Assembly (NCBI RefSeq): GCF_003597395.2
Contig: NC_133771.1
Span: 54,176,450 to 54,240,449, forward strand
Length of the DNA stretch: 64,000 nucleotides
Reading direction: 5' to 3'
Source: Chelonoidis abingdonii
Taxonomy: Eukaryota; Chordata; Testudines; Testudinidae
The notes beneath the pieces are model-generated. The model did not search any database and had not been told where the DNA came from. It saw nothing but the letters and a program-made list of their open reading frames with translations. A program made the position numbers and the translations under genes. Below are positions 45,384 to 58,499 of this stretch, one piece after another; within the stretch, counting starts at the first letter, position 1, and every line of letters begins with the position of its first letter.

Positions 45384-48300
45384 CCTTTGTATATCTAATT
45401 TAATACAAATATTTTATGGGTCCCAGTTAATTGATGCTCCTCATTTCCTTTATTGCAACTTCTGTGGCAAAAAGGAGCAATAAAGTTATTTTACATAATT
45501 GCCCTGATGTGGCAGGAGCCCTGGCAGGTGCTGAGTCAGTGGTAAAGCTGGGGAAAAACTTTAGCTGAAACATTCTTTAGCAAAAAATGCGATTCAGCAA
45601 CAGAAAAATATTCATGAATTTGTGTATTTTTGCCATATAAGAAAAAAGATTTTAAAAAATCATGAGAAATAAAAGTTTAATTTTGAGATTTTTGAAAGTA
45701 AATGTTAATTTTTCATTTCAATTTCATTAAAAATATTATTTATTAGTTTAAAGTGTTTAAAAAAATGCTAGAAATCAAAAACGCTTCAATTTTTTTTCTG
45801 GAGTTACCAGCAAACTGAGCAAGCCATTATTTGCTCAGTTCTAATCAGTATAGCTGGCTCTACGTTATCCTTATGTTTAGGAATGTGTAGGGTGCACTCT
45901 TACGGGACAGGAATAATTGTCACATATGTTCATACATCCCAGCTAGTCACAGATGTTTGAACGGCCGAATAGGATCAGGCTACCAGATGTAAATCTGCAT
46001 AAACCTCAGGGCACCAGATGTAAACTTGGGTAGTCCTCAAGCTTTTCTAACTGCACTGGGGCTGAACCAGCATCTCACAGCCCCAGTCACATTTGCCTCC
46101 CTTTGTACCAAGCTCAGCTCCTGTGCAGGGAGGCAATTCAGACTATTATATCCTTTTTCATAGTCATTTGAAACTAGTAAAATAGTATAAGAATTAATGT
46201 TATTTTGTAAGTGGCTTCTTGATCACCTTGCTCTTTTTCTAGTGCTACCTTTTAAAATAAAACCATATAGTATCAGCTGGTTACAATGATGTGCTGTGTG
46301 TCATGCCTTTAAGAGGCAAGAGAAAAGTGTTTTGCTGTTTTTTGGTTAGTGAGTTTATGATCTTTAGAGGAGTGAGAGAGGAAAGAACAATGCTAGACTA
46401 CAGATATTTGGCAGATTTGAAGAGAAGCTTCAAAAGGTATGTTGCTTGGGTTAAAGAATGGCTTGTGATATAATATAAACGTGAAATGGGACAACTAGCA
46501 TTTTATGAGCACTATTTTAGCCATGTATTGTCACGTTATATATGTCTGAATAACAAGCTGAAAGTCTGTAAAATGGTCTCTTGTGTTAGGTTAGCATCAG
46601 AGTACTTAACTCGAGTAACTCATATCAAGAAGATTATTTTCTCTTTTCAGATTGAAGCTATTTGAACTTCTGGTTTGGATTCTTGCTGTGAGGTGACTTC
46701 AGTGACTGTCATTAATGCTTCAAACCTGAACAGTTCAGTGTTGTTTTGGAAGGCACTGTCAATTCCTACCACATTTTATTTTGTTGTATTTTATTTTATC
46801 ACTCGAAACTTTAACACTGACTACTGAATCTTGGGCTACACAAGTTTGGTGAAATAAAATAAAAGGTCAGAAATTCCAGACACATTTAAAGTCATAAAAC
46901 CAAAAGATCTATTTCATGCACTGTTACAGATGGTTACAGTATTTAATTTAGCTCAACAGAGAGAAGTATATTTTACCTTAAGGATATTTATTTTATAAGC
47001 TGATATGAAGATATTATAGACTATAATATTGGACTCTAGGGACTTTTTATAAAGTTATCTTCCAATTTGTTACTGTAGCATTACTAATAAAGTAATATAT
47101 AAAAGTTTTTATATGTTCTTTTTCACTTAATCAGTTGTATAAAATAAAATATTTTTAAAAAATTATGAAAGTGCCACTTCCTTTACTTAAATTTCTGCTG
47201 TGGAAAAGCAATTTGAAAAGTCATCAAGGCTGTAATTCTAAAAATTCAGATTCATAAGAGATTCTCTCATGTCATTGTTTTAATTCTCCTGTGATTAGTC
47301 TTATGATTCCGTAAAGGCACATAACACAGCATAGGGCTTATTATTTCATTTAAATTGACTTGCTTTTAAATCCCTATTCTGTTGTATCACATCTCTTCTG
47401 TTTTCACGAGATCCTGCAAGCAAAGACCCCCTTGATGTGTCCAATAGGTCCCATTAACTTTTCCTTTAATGAACTTACACAAATAGTGTTGAATAGAGTC
47501 TAAACCTTTTCTTTCTCTTGTTGGAATGTAAACTTTTTTTTTCCAATTTTCACTGCATAAATGTGTTTGGTGATTATTCATTCAAAAATAAAGCTAGCTC
47601 ACATTGAAGTATAGATTTGACAGGCAGCATGCTTCAGATTTGGGTTGTTAAAAGTAGTTCTAGATATGATTTGATGATTATCATATTTGATTGAAACTTT
47701 ACACAGCATTCCTGCTGCCCTGTCTCTTCAGCACAGAGAGAACAACCACAGACAGAGGGAAAGTTTCTTTCCCAATTTTTAAAAAGTTGTAGCCTTCCCA
47801 TTGCCTCTTTTGGTCAGGTGTCCACTTTTTTTTTCTTTACTTGGGGGACTTTTGTACACTTTACAGGTAAAGCAAGTAGAGAACAGCTACCAAGAGTGAT
47901 TTTATAGCTAACTGGCTGGCTGGGTGTCCATCAAAGGGAGCTTTCCCGACCTCCCACTTTATTTATCACAACACTTTTATACAATTTTGAATATATTGGT
48001 AATAGAATTGGCTGGTAGCTAGCAACACAGCAATTATGCTTGAAATGTCTGTTTTCACTCACTTATAACTTCTTGAAAAAAATCTTCTTAAGCTGAAATA
48101 CAGCTCAAAGTTTAATTTGGGGGACAGTTTGAGGAAAATCACTTGTGCTGTATTATAGTTATTTGAGGAGGTAAAAAAGAAAATACCTTTTCTGTATTAA
48201 AAAAAGAAATGTAAGACATGGATAGCTCAAAAAGTGCTTTGCTTATAAAATTTAAATTTAACGTTTGAAATTGACATAAAAGAAGTTTGAAATATTGTTT

Positions 48301-49214
48301 TAAATCAGCTCAAAGGATTAACTTCAGTTTAATAGGATGTAAGGTGCCTAACTGTACATTGACATGAAGTGCTAATGTACAGTGTGGAATTGTAATACTT
48401 GTTCATTGCACAATTAAATATATCATGTTGTATGTAGGAGTTTGATGAATTTACTCTGACACTCACTTTTCATGACCCATATTCACTTAATACAACAATA
48501 AAACCCACAGAGCTTTACAATCTGACAGACAGAACTGGTCATATATCTCAGAAATCATGTTCATGGACACTTTGTTTGAATTCCAGCAAGCAGTGTTGGT
48601 TCTCCCTGCTGTTTGCTATTCATGAACGGGTTTTATTCGCAAATGTTTCAGGAACTGCTTTTCTACACAGGCCGGATTGAATATACATTGAAGCCAATGA
48701 GGAATCTGGGATCAGACCCAATATTCTCAGGCAAACAGGGGCATTTAAGTGTGAAAAATAGTATTTGCTATTAATTGGAAGAAACAATATGTGATTTAAG
48801 TGACCAATTACATAAAGTGAACAGTCAAAGCCAAGAGTTTCTCATCAACCATAGGTTGAAATGTATTTACATAAGCTATTCATTGATTAGTTATAACAGA
48901 TACGTTGATCAATACATGCAGGGTCCAATGTGGGATTAAATGGCACTTCCCTGCCCCCAGAAGTTGACCCTGTCCCTGCCATTCTGACCAAATCTCCTCC
49001 CTGCTGGAAAGCAGAGGAACATTTACTGAAATCAGAGTCTGCCTGTAAACAATCTGAAGAACTGAAAAGGAGAAAAGTGATTATTAATCATTTATTATTA
49101 AAAGGTAACATTTGAAATACGAGTTTTTCAAAGAAATTCTCCATAGGGACAATGATATCTCAGTTGTCACAGCAACATATGTAAAAGAACTTTAACCTTT
49201 AACAATGTTACTTT
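45384..49214. other. AT-rich stretch without recognised features
   Basis: Several overlapping short frames, none with a family motif. An imperfect direct repeat ACCAGATGTAAA occurs at 45983 and 46011. Nothing else recognised. Confidence 0.5.
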
Positions 49215-50489
49215 TTTTCAGGCTTATTTTAAAATCATAATCCACAACAGAGAGGTAACCGACCCCCAACAAGTGAACCAGTGGCCCCAGTTTGAGCTAA
49301 CCAACCACCGCCTCTATCATAATGACTGGGACCCTGAACCCAAGAAACGCAGACCGAGCTGGTGATGCCCCAGTGTCACTGGTGTGGCATCTTGAAAGTG
49401 GCCCACAGCTTCCCTGCTGCAGGCCAACTGGGGCATGAGAAGACCCTGTCCAGAATCCTGACTCTCTTCTTTTTTTTTTTTGGCCGTGATGCATCAGGAC
49501 ATAAAAAGTATTGTCATTTGTGCCTCAAATGCCAGCTGGTGCCCTCCCTGTCCCCAGGGGGATCGGATCAGTAATTAGTATTCCCTTTGAGCAGGTTGCC
49601 ATGGACCTCATGTACCCCTCCCAAAGAGTTCCACAGGTTCCACTACATCCTAGTCATTTTGCACTATGTGACCCAGTTCCCGGAGCCATTCTGCTGCAGA
49701 GCATCATGGTCCAATGCATTGTGGAAGAGCTCCTGAAGTTTCGCCCTGTTAGGTTATCCAGGAAATTCTTCACAACCACAAGTGCCAATGTCACTCCCGG
49801 TGAGAGGAGTGTGGGGTCCTGGGATAAAAAAGTTATGCATGATTATCTACACTTCCAGACCATGGACATGTTAAGCATTTCAATTGGAGCTTGAAGTACT
49901 GCACAAGCTCCCCCTCAGGACAGCTGTGCTGGTGGGACCAATTGATCCTGCCCATGCTGTCTCCCATCTGGGAGGTGCCCCACCTCCACAAAGTTTCTTA
50001 ATTCAAGCTACTCTATGGGAACACTCTTGAGTGATGCATGAGACCTGGGAGCACTCACTGTTGCCGGCTTAGGGACTCATGCAGTATGTCTTCCAACTCC
50101 GGAAGCACCTGACCCATGCTGGTCTCAGACTTTGAACCTGATGACTGGGTCCTGCTCCTGCTACCCTCCGATAAGTCCAAGCTCCTGAACCACTGACAGG
50201 GGCCCTGTGAAGTAAACTGATGGCTGGGGCACCATACATATGAAATCAACAGCTGGACCAACAGAAGAAAAGCAGCTATACCTGAAGCCGTAATAAAGAA
50301 TGGGAGAATCTACTGATTACCCCATACTCTCCTGAGCCAGACCTTGGGCCCCAGGTCCCAGGGGTCGCTGACCCCAATGAACCACAACTCAGAGATACCT
50401 TCACCGAGAAGAAATGGAAGCAGACTTGGAGACAGTTGAGGGGATTCCTTAACCTTGAACAGCCTACCCAGCCAGATCATTCTGGGCAC
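49215..50489 (+). pseudogene. Ty3/gypsy-type integrase, decayed
   Basis: Order on the plus strand: an N-terminal part (FELTNHRLYHNDWDPEPK, 49290-49345); a zinc-binding part with VAHSFPAAGQLGHEKT and YCHLCLKCQ (49390-49540), where the usual second His of GHLG is Gln; a core start with PFEQVAMDL (first Asp of DDE present) and CIVEELLKF; then decayed sequence for the remaining core; then a C-terminal part with DFEPDDWVLLL and a QGPCEV word (50130-50215). At least three reading frames are used and stops are common. A T11 run at 49471-49481 breaks the zinc-binding segment. A host for the solo LTR that follows. Non-functional. Confidence 0.85.
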
Positions 50490-51331
50490 TGTCATAAACA
50501 GAGAGTTAAGGTGTAATGTTTCCTTTACCTGTAAGGGTTCACAAACAGTGAAACCGGGAACACCTGACCAGAGGACCAATCAGGAGACAAGATACTTTCA
50601 AATCTCGGTGGAGGAAGTCTTTGTTTGTGTGTTTTCTTTGTCTGTTTGTCATCTCTGGGATCTGAGAGTGACCGGTTGTACTACAGGCTCTCTAATTTTC
50701 TATTCAATAGTAAGTGCAAGTAGAAAGGAGGTTTAGTCTTTTAATTGTTTTTTTTATTTGCAAATGTGTATCTGGCTAGTAGAGCTTTAATGTGTATTTG
50801 GCTAGAGTATTTTAAATTTGTATTTCTGCTGGAGAGGCTTCTCTTCAGTTTCTATAAGCTGAAAGATCCTGTAATATTCCCTCCTGAAGTTACAGTGATT
50901 ATCTTTACTCTTTCTGTCTTTTATTAAAAGTTTTTCTGTTTAAGACCTGATTAATTTTTCCTCTGGTTAAGGCTCAAACGAAATTGAGTCGGTACTCACC
51001 AGGGTTGGTGGAGAGAGGGAGGTGGAGTGGAATTCCTCTATGTTTTAAGATTCAAGGAGTGATCACATGATCTTCCAGGGTAACCCAGGGAGGGGAAGCT
51101 TGGGAGAGGCAACGGTAAAGGAAAGGGTTTATTTTCCTTGTGTCAAGATCCAGGGGATCTGGGTCTTGGGGTCCCCAGGGACGGTTTTAGGGATACCAGA
51201 GTTTATCAGGCACTCCAAGTCCTGATTGGTGGCAGCTATCAGATCTAAGCTGGTAATTAAGCTTAGGGGATTCATGCTGGTACCCCATCTTTTGGACGCT
51301 AAGGTTCAGAGAGGGGCTAGATACCATGACA
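50490..51331 (+). mobile_element. Complete solo LTR of the TGTCATAAACAG family
   Basis: 842 bp from TGTCATAAACAGAGAGTTAA to CTAGATACCATGACA, so it has TG..CA ends. Inside are ACCTGACCAGAGGACCAATC, ACAAGATACTTTCAAATCTC, an ATTAAAAG word near 50923 that may act as poly(A) signal, and GGTGGCAGC..AGATCTAAGCTGG near the end. The five bases before (GGCAC) and after (GCCAC) match at four positions, consistent with a mutated 5-bp duplication. Both sides are pol sequence of another element. Confidence 0.9.
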
Positions 51332-52200
51332 GCCACCATACCATCCTGGCTGACCCTGAGGTCGTACTCTACAAGAATATGTGGCCACTCCTGTGGGAAA
51401 TGTGGGAAGTCATTGAGAAGCAGGTGCAGGTGATGCTGGAACTGGGTGTCAGAGCGAGGTCACAAAGTGAATGGCATGCTCCTGTTGTGTTGGTGCCAAA
51501 ACCCAATGGGTCCCTGCACTTTTGAATTAACTTCCAGATGTTCAATGCTTTCTCTAAATTTAATGAATATCCCTGGAGAGAGGAATTACTAAGTCACCTT
51601 GGAAGACTCACTTCATCACCATGAAGGGCTACTGGCAAAGCCTCCTTAACCTGGGCTTGAGAGAGAAGACCTTATTTGCTATGCCAACTGGGCTCTACCA
51701 GTTTACTTGGATGCTCATTAGTGTCCACATGGTCCCTGAAACCTTCCAGAGGCTGATGGATCACTTTATTCAGCCCTATGATTCCTATGCTGCCACACAG
51801 CTCAGTGACGTGGTGATATACAGCCAAAGCTGGGAAGACCATTTCAACCGGGTGGCGGTCATCCTACAGGCCCTGCAGATCATAGGCCTGACCACCAACT
51901 TAAATAAGTGTCAGATTGGGTGGCAGGAAACCACCTACTTTGGACACCCCTTGTTCTGAGAACAGGCATGCCCCCTCACAGGAAAGGTCCAGGTCTTGCA
52001 GGCCTGTCCACCACTCACTGCAAAGTGACAAGTGTGCCAGTTCCTGGGGCTAGCCAGTTACTACAATCGATTCATTGCTCAGTTAATCCCCTCTCTGACC
52101 CCCCTAACTGAGCTCCTAACCAAAGAACAGGATGCATGCTGAGTGTGAAGTGGTCTGACAGACCCTCAAGACTTGCCTGTGTCAGGAACCATTGCTGTAC
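51332..52200 (+). pseudogene. Ty3/gypsy-type reverse transcriptase, decayed
   Basis: Plus strand: VIEKQVQVMLELGV and PVVLVPKPNGSLHF (51405-51525); then a stop; KGYWQ..LREKTLFAMPTGLYQF (51624-51705); PETFQRLMDHF; and the catalytic-site position ATQLSDVVIYS, where the YLDD box reads QLSD, so one catalytic Asp is lost; then WEDHF, ALQIIGLTTNLNKCQIG, TTYFGH. Further sequence to 52110 keeps a decayed SYYNRFIAQLIP-type word. At least one frameshift lies between 51525 and 51621. It lies downstream of the integrase. Non-functional. Confidence 0.9.
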
Positions 52201-52640
52201 AACCCTGACTTCACCTGTAAATTCACGGCCATACAGATGCCTTGGATGTGGGATCTGAGGCTGACCTCTCCCAAGAGCTCAACTGGGAAAAGCACTTTAT
52301 CCTATATATATGCCGGAAACTGTTTTCATCCATGTGGAATTATTTGGTCATCGAAAAGGAGGTCCTTGCAGTTAAGTGGGCTATGGATACTCTCCAGTAT
52401 TATCTCTTGGGCAACCCCTTTTGCTCCTGTCCTACTACACCCACCTGAAATGGCTAAACAAGTTAAAAGAAACCAATGTCAGATTAATGCACTGTTACCT
52501 CACCCTTCAGCTATACATGTTTACCATCCAACACCAAGCTGATAAGAACAATGTGAATGCAGACTTTCTATCACATCTGGGATACAGTGAGTTAGCCAGT
52601 CCTGAGAAACGGGAGCTGGACTTGAGAGAGTGGGATGTAG
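52201..52640 (+). pseudogene. Ty3/gypsy-type RNase H, decayed
   Basis: Remnants in two frames: DVGSEADLSQELNWEKHFIL (52242 onward, the usual TDAS.G.GAVLSQ part), ICRKLFSSMWNYLVIEKE and VLAVKWAMDTLQYYLLGNPF. In another frame comes QADKNNVNADFLSHLGYSE (52530-52590), the end of the domain with the NADFLSR word. The order RT then RNase H is contiguous and normal. No integrase follows RNase H here. Confidence 0.88.
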
Positions 52641-53290
52641 AGAGGCAGAGTGGCCTTCATCCTAGACTGACAAAGAGGAATCACTCTCCACCATCTGGTG
52701 GGTGGAGCCAAGCTGGACTTGCCCCTCACTCCAGGAGTGGAGGGGCGGAACCCGAAGTATAAGAGGTGGAGCCTCTAGCTCAGTTGAGCCAGTGCCAGAG
52801 AAGGAGATGGATGCCTCTGTCTTGCTCCTGGCACATGTACCAGGGACTGAGCTGTGCCAACTCCTACTCCTGTAAGAGGACCCCAAGGGAAGGGAACTGC
52901 TGCGGCTGTTGAGTACTGTTAGGGCCCTGGGCTAGAACCTGGTGGAGTAGGGTAGGCCCGGCTTTCCCTACCCCCACTGCCAACCGCATCCCTGGTGTAA
53001 CAGCCTACACACGTTAGGCCAGACAGCCTGAATTTGTCTGCTGTATGCCCCAGACAGGGACCTGAGCCACAGACTGCTATTGTTCTACCCTGCTCAGAGG
53101 GCTTGAGCCTGACTCTGTCAGCCCCAGCCAGAGAGCTGGGCGGAAGACTGCTAATTAGCCTTCTCTCCCATCCCCCAGGGGCCAGGACCCTAGACTCTAT
53201 ACTGGCGCATACAATTGGTCAGTAGTCACTAGATGGCGAAGCGAGACGGTGTGGCCTCCCTCCAAGATTGATAGGGAGGAACCACTTGAA
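52641..53290 (+). mobile_element. Non-coding 3' part of the gypsy remnant
   Basis: GC-richer than the DNA to its right. Contains GGTGGGTGGAGCCAAGCTGG, CCTGCTCAGAGGGCTTGAGC and GGCGAAGCGAGACGGTGTGG, which look like the 3' region of an LTR element. I see no coding motif, and the end near 53290 is set by the drop back to AT-rich DNA. A 3' LTR cannot be defined. Confidence 0.5.
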
Positions 53291-56125
53291 GCAACTACAA
53301 TACTGTATTGACTTCAGTTTATCCATACTGGTTCCATTATAGTGGGATTGTTGGTTTCTTCCTTGTTCACTAGAGATGATGATATAACTCAATATTATTT
53401 ATGTGCCCTATTTTCTAGATATGTGAGTATCTCATTGATAGGTTATTATCAGAACTTATTGTTTACATGTGATTTTTAATATACCTGTGTATATCAGTCT
53501 AAAACCTATATTTCTAATAAAAAATATATATTATCTCAAAAGAACTCAAAAGACTGAGAGGGGAAAATTGATATAATCTTTGGAAAATGCAGATAGTTTA
53601 AATTCCATTTTTCTGCATTCACTGCTAGGGCCATGAGTGTTGTTTTAAATGGTGAAAACATAATTCATCTTCATAACGGTCCCTCCTGTCTGTAGGCTAC
53701 ATCTTGGTCCTGTGAAGTAAACATTAAAATTCACATTAAATAAAGTTAGGGTTTCACCCTATGAATCTACATGTCATAGATCACCTTCAATCTATACATC
53801 CTGCAAATATTGACCTCCCCTCACCCTCCCCAAACTCACCATCCCATTACAAGCTGAAGATCCTCTTCTACTTGATATATATCAGAGGAATTGATGCGAG
53901 TTACATTATTAGACAACTTAAGATCATACATCCAATAATGACCTGCACATATGCAAAAGGGGTGACTTTAGCTGATTTAATGTAATAAAATAAGGGAGTG
54001 ACTCTGGCCTATAAATGGAGGCCAGGCAGATTACAAGTGCTAAGCAAGGCTGGTATTGGAACTTAAATTGTGAATTTCCTGATTCTAGTGGGTTTTTAAT
54101 TATTATTTTGTTCTAGATATAGAACTATAGGAAGCTATGATATTCTATTTTTTAATGATATATTCTCAGTCTAACAACATAGTATTTTCTGGGAAGAGTG
54201 TGTCTCTCTCAGTATATTGAAGTTCTTTTCCACTATGAATCAGTATGTTTCAGAATGATTATTTCATGACAGATAATATTTTCCCTGTGAAATATATTAT
54301 TTCCTTCTTTAATAAATGTACTGTCACACAGAGTATATAATTCTGTGTGTGTTTCATAACATGAATTATCTTTCTAATGATATCTCATACCCTTCCTTTA
54401 ACAATATTAAATCAAGGGTTGTTCATCTGCCTTTGTTTTCTCACATATGTAATAATAATTGGAAGTAAACACATTTTCATGCATCAGAGGAGCTAAAATA
54501 TTCTTTTAATAACTAAAATTTATGCTGATTAAGCAGCAAATACACTGGTAATTCTTCAATACAGCAAAATTCAACAGAACAACCCTTCCTAGTTTCTTCC
54601 CAAATACAAAAATAAGAGTCAGAGCATTAAATTCTTTCTCACTGTTTGCATAAACATAGTAAAGATTTGTAAAGTGCTTAGAGATGTATTGATGAAAAGC
54701 ACAATATAAGAGCTGGGCTTAATATTATTAATAAATAATATTTAATTAAACAACACCTACAATGTTTTTTACCACTTCCTACAGCAACCTAGTAATTTTA
54801 TCTCTGATCCATTGTTCTCATCATATTGAACGTATTAAGGACCATACCATATTTTTCAATAAGAGCTAGTGAAATTTCATGCTTTAGAACAGAAGCAAAC
54901 AAAAAGGTCATCATCTGAATCCTATTTCAAGCATCTGCAAAAGAGTTTCTTTCAGTAGGACAACCTTTTTTTGTAGATAGATTAAAAGTATCTATCTCAG
55001 TCTTCAGGGTATTTTTTTTTAAATAGGAAACCAAAGGAATTGTAGGGCATTTTTATTTATAGAATGAACTATTATCAGATGATATTAAAAGTTACCTATA
55101 GCTGGCTTTCATGAATTGTCACCCTTGTCAGAAAAAACAGAAGTATGAAAATTGTATACAACTGACTTAAACACAATGGTTGAATAAAAGAAAACAATAA
55201 CTTCAAACTGCAACAATGACTTGTGAATTCTGAAAATGGAAGTTAGGCTCCTAGACACTTAAATTCCATTCACTTTCAATACTTTTTAGGTTCCCAAGTG
55301 CCTAAATAGCTTTTGAAATGGGTTTTAGGATCCTAAGTTGTTTGCATTGTTTCGACAATTGATGCTATATGTTCAGTCAAACAAGAAGAATCGCTTCACC
55401 ATATCAGCTGGAGTCACTTAGGGCCCAAACATAAAGGTATTTTGATACCTAAACATATAGATAGGTGCCTAGTTGGATTTGCAAAAGCATCTATGCTCCT
55501 GACTCCCATTCAAAGGGAATTAAGCGTGCTTTAGAAAATCCCACTAGTCACTTAACTGCATCTTTAGGCAACTACCTTTAAAAACCTGGCCCTCTTATCC
55601 TTATGAAAATTCTACCTATATTGTATAGAAACCAGAAACTTACTCTAGTTCTCTTCTATTCTTGCTAATATGGTTCCATGTAATAGTACTGATCATTGTC
55701 TGCAACTGGCAGTAACTTTTGGGGTATGATTTTCAGTGATAGCTCAGGATGCCTGATTCCCATCAGTTTTAAAAGGATTTGGCTTCCAAATCACATTAGC
55801 CAGCATTGAAAACTCAGCCTTCATGTTTGTCATAATGGTAATAATAAATAGGGAAGAGCCATGCTCAAATCCAAGAGTGATCCCTTCAGAACAAGACATT
55901 CCCTAAATATTCACACTTGTATTTTGAGCTTTCTTCATAATTAAAAGCTGAGTCCTGCATTTCTTACATGGACAAACTTCTATGGAACTCAGTTCTTGGA
56001 AACAGCCACAGCAAACTAGATAAAATTTAAAAATATATAAAATGCAACTCAAGTTTCCTAAGCATGAGAATACTAGGGGAGATTGATGACTGCCAATAAA
56101 GTCAGCATGTAGGAGGATGTGCACA
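53291..56125. other. AT-rich stretch, mostly without recognised features
   Basis: No gene. 55230-55600 holds words such as GTTAGGCTCCTAGACACTTA and GGTGCCTAGTTGG that suggest an old amniote repeat. 54660-54740 (TTGTAAAGTGCTTAGAGAT..GAAAAGCACAATATAAG) looks like an old SINE tail. Confidence 0.5.
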
Positions 56126-56133
56126 ATATAAAA

Positions 56134-56468
56134 CAGGGGTCTGCAACCTCTGGCACGTGGCTTCCCAGGGTAAGCACCCTCGGGGGCCGAGCCAGTTTGT
56201 TTACCTGCTGTGTCGGCAGGTTTTGCTGACTGTGGCTCTCACTGGCCCCAATTCACCATCCCAGGCCAATAGGGGCTGTGGGAAGCGGTGCAGGCCAAGG
56301 GATGTGCTGGCCATGGCTTCCCGCCACCCTCATTGGCCTGGGACAGCAAACTGTGGCGAGTGGGAGCTGCAGTCAGCCAAACCTGCTGATGCGGCAGATA
56401 AACAAACTGGTCTGTCCCGTCAGAGTGCTTACCCCGGTGATCCGTGTGCCAGAGGTTGCCGACCCCTG
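56134..56468. mobile_element. Foldback non-autonomous hAT element, copy 2
   Basis: Starts CAGGGGTCTGCAACCTCTGG and ends CCAGAGGTTGCCGACCCCTG. A perfect 8-bp duplication ATATAAAA flanks it (56126-56133 and 56469-56476). Same family and same internal order as 4616-4951 and almost the same length (335 bp). Near-palindromic throughout; the open frames at 56157-56474 come from this. No transposase. Confidence 0.95.
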
Positions 56469-56476
56469 ATATAAAA

Positions 56477-58146
56477 CATACATAGAGTCATCATCTGTAG
56501 TGTCTCTGAAAAGTAAAAATCTATATTAATTTCTTAGGCTTTAGAGTAGTGTGTGGTGTGTTGGCAAACCATCTTTGTGGATATTATGCCTAAGAGGCAT
56601 AGTGTTCCCAAGTTCTTTGGCGCACAGTTTGAATGTTCCCATTGCAACCCACTTTACTGTCCTCACATATGGGACTATTTTTCTGGCCAGTAGAGAACAG
56701 GCATAGTATCTTCCCTGATGCTTTTGAGATAGCTTGTACCCTAGTTAGAGGGTGCTAGCCAGGAGAGATCTATGAACTTAGCAGAGCACATGGAGTGTGA
56801 TTGCAGGTGGCTCTTGTGTTTGGGAGTGCATACGTTCTGACCACTTATGTCATACTTTGATATATTAAAGATCTGATTCATAACATCTGATCATATGTTT
56901 TATATATTATTTGTACATGATGCAATTTCGAGCAAATGCCTAAGAAGGTCTTCAATGGATCAACAAAATTTACCTACTTATATATATGAAAAAAAAAGTC
57001 CTGATTCTCCTCTCCTTTACATCAAAGTAAATCAGGAGGATCTAAATATGACCAGAGGAGATACAACAGTGTAAAAGTGGTGTGAGAACAGATTCTGGCC
57101 CAAAGACCTTTCAAAAATATCCATCACTAACTTTAGATCAGATATAAAACCATGTTCTTGTGCTGACCTCTTGAAGACATTACATATCTAATGCGACTTT
57201 TTCATAACAATAGGGGTATTAACCCCACTGTGGTAGACAAATTCCAATACAAGTAATTACACTGTGTCAACATAAATCCTCCTATATTTCATTTCAACTC
57301 TATTTCCTTCTCGTCTACTAAATTGTTATGTGCTTTTTGCTATATACTGTTAAACAACTGCTGAGTTTCACTTGAAAAAGATGGCTGCATTTCTGAGATG
57401 TGTAAAGTAAGTGATCTCTATATAATATAGTGCATAATTCATACATCAGTTTGGAATGCACTTTGGAATCCTTTGGGATGAAAGGCATTATATGGTTTTA
57501 AGTTATTATTCTGCATTATTATGTCCCTGTGGAAGAAAACTGTTCACAAAAAACAAGAATGTAATTGAAATACACTGAACTGAACTTTGAAAGTTCCTAC
57601 TCTAATCTCCAGGAAAAGCACTCTGCCTGTCTTATGTATATTGAGGCATTCTTCAAAACTTCTGTGAAGAGTTAGCAAAACTAAATGTTAATTGGTTCTG
57701 TTCCCTTTTAGGGATACTGCATGTCAGCTATTCAAGAAGAAAATCAGTATGTGTATAATTGTGATTAATTAGCTAATGTTTGCACAGTGCTTTGAAGTTG
57801 TAAAGCACTATATAAATGCTAAGTATTATTACTATAGGAAATAATCTACACTACAGATAAGAAGTACTTAGCTGTATGACCGGCATTCGTAACTTCCTAA
57901 TAGTGATTAATAAAAGGCTGTATAATAACTTGAAATAATGGTGCATGAACATTAATATTTGTACGATTTACAAAATTATTTCCTGTATGCATTTTGGTAT
58001 GTCAGTCTTCAAAGCTGGATGAAATTTCATTTTTAAAAGGTACTACAAAACTGTATAGATTAATGCTAATATCCTCTATGAAAATGAGTAACATAGACTT
58101 ACCATGTAATACCACTTAGTAGGATAAAGCGTACTAATGTGTAGAA
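56477..58146. other. AT-rich stretch with an old SINE-like tail
   Basis: 57775-57835 contains GCACAGTGCTTTGAAGTTG and AAAGCACTATATAAATGC, an old SINE or LINE tail. 57440-57510 has a similar ACTTTGGAATCC..GAAAGGCATTATATGG word. Nothing else recognised. Confidence 0.5.
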
Positions 58147-58499
58147 CTGAGTCGAAATTTTCCAGGAGATCATTTGGAAAATGCGGGTTCATCCAAACTG
58201 ATACATTCTGTGGAACTATGTCAACTTAAGGTTGCTCCATTGTTACCACTCTGGACAGCACTTTGAACTGCGATGCACTAACCAGGTACATAGGAAAAGC
58301 CGAGGGAGCTTTTGAATTTCACTTCCTGTTTAGTCAGCATGACGAACTCAGCAGCACTTAGCAACACAGGTGACCATACAGTCCCCCCAGAATTGTAGAG
58401 TGTAGAAATGTTTCTACACTCCCTCCTATCAGCTCTGTCCCTGAGGTTATCACAGATTAGAAGATGAGAAAAACGCACTTACGATGACATGTTTTCCAA

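Noticed and set aside
49511..49894. 127-residue frame as a possible host gene
   Set aside because: It is part of the decayed integrase; neighbouring pieces of the same domain are in other frames.
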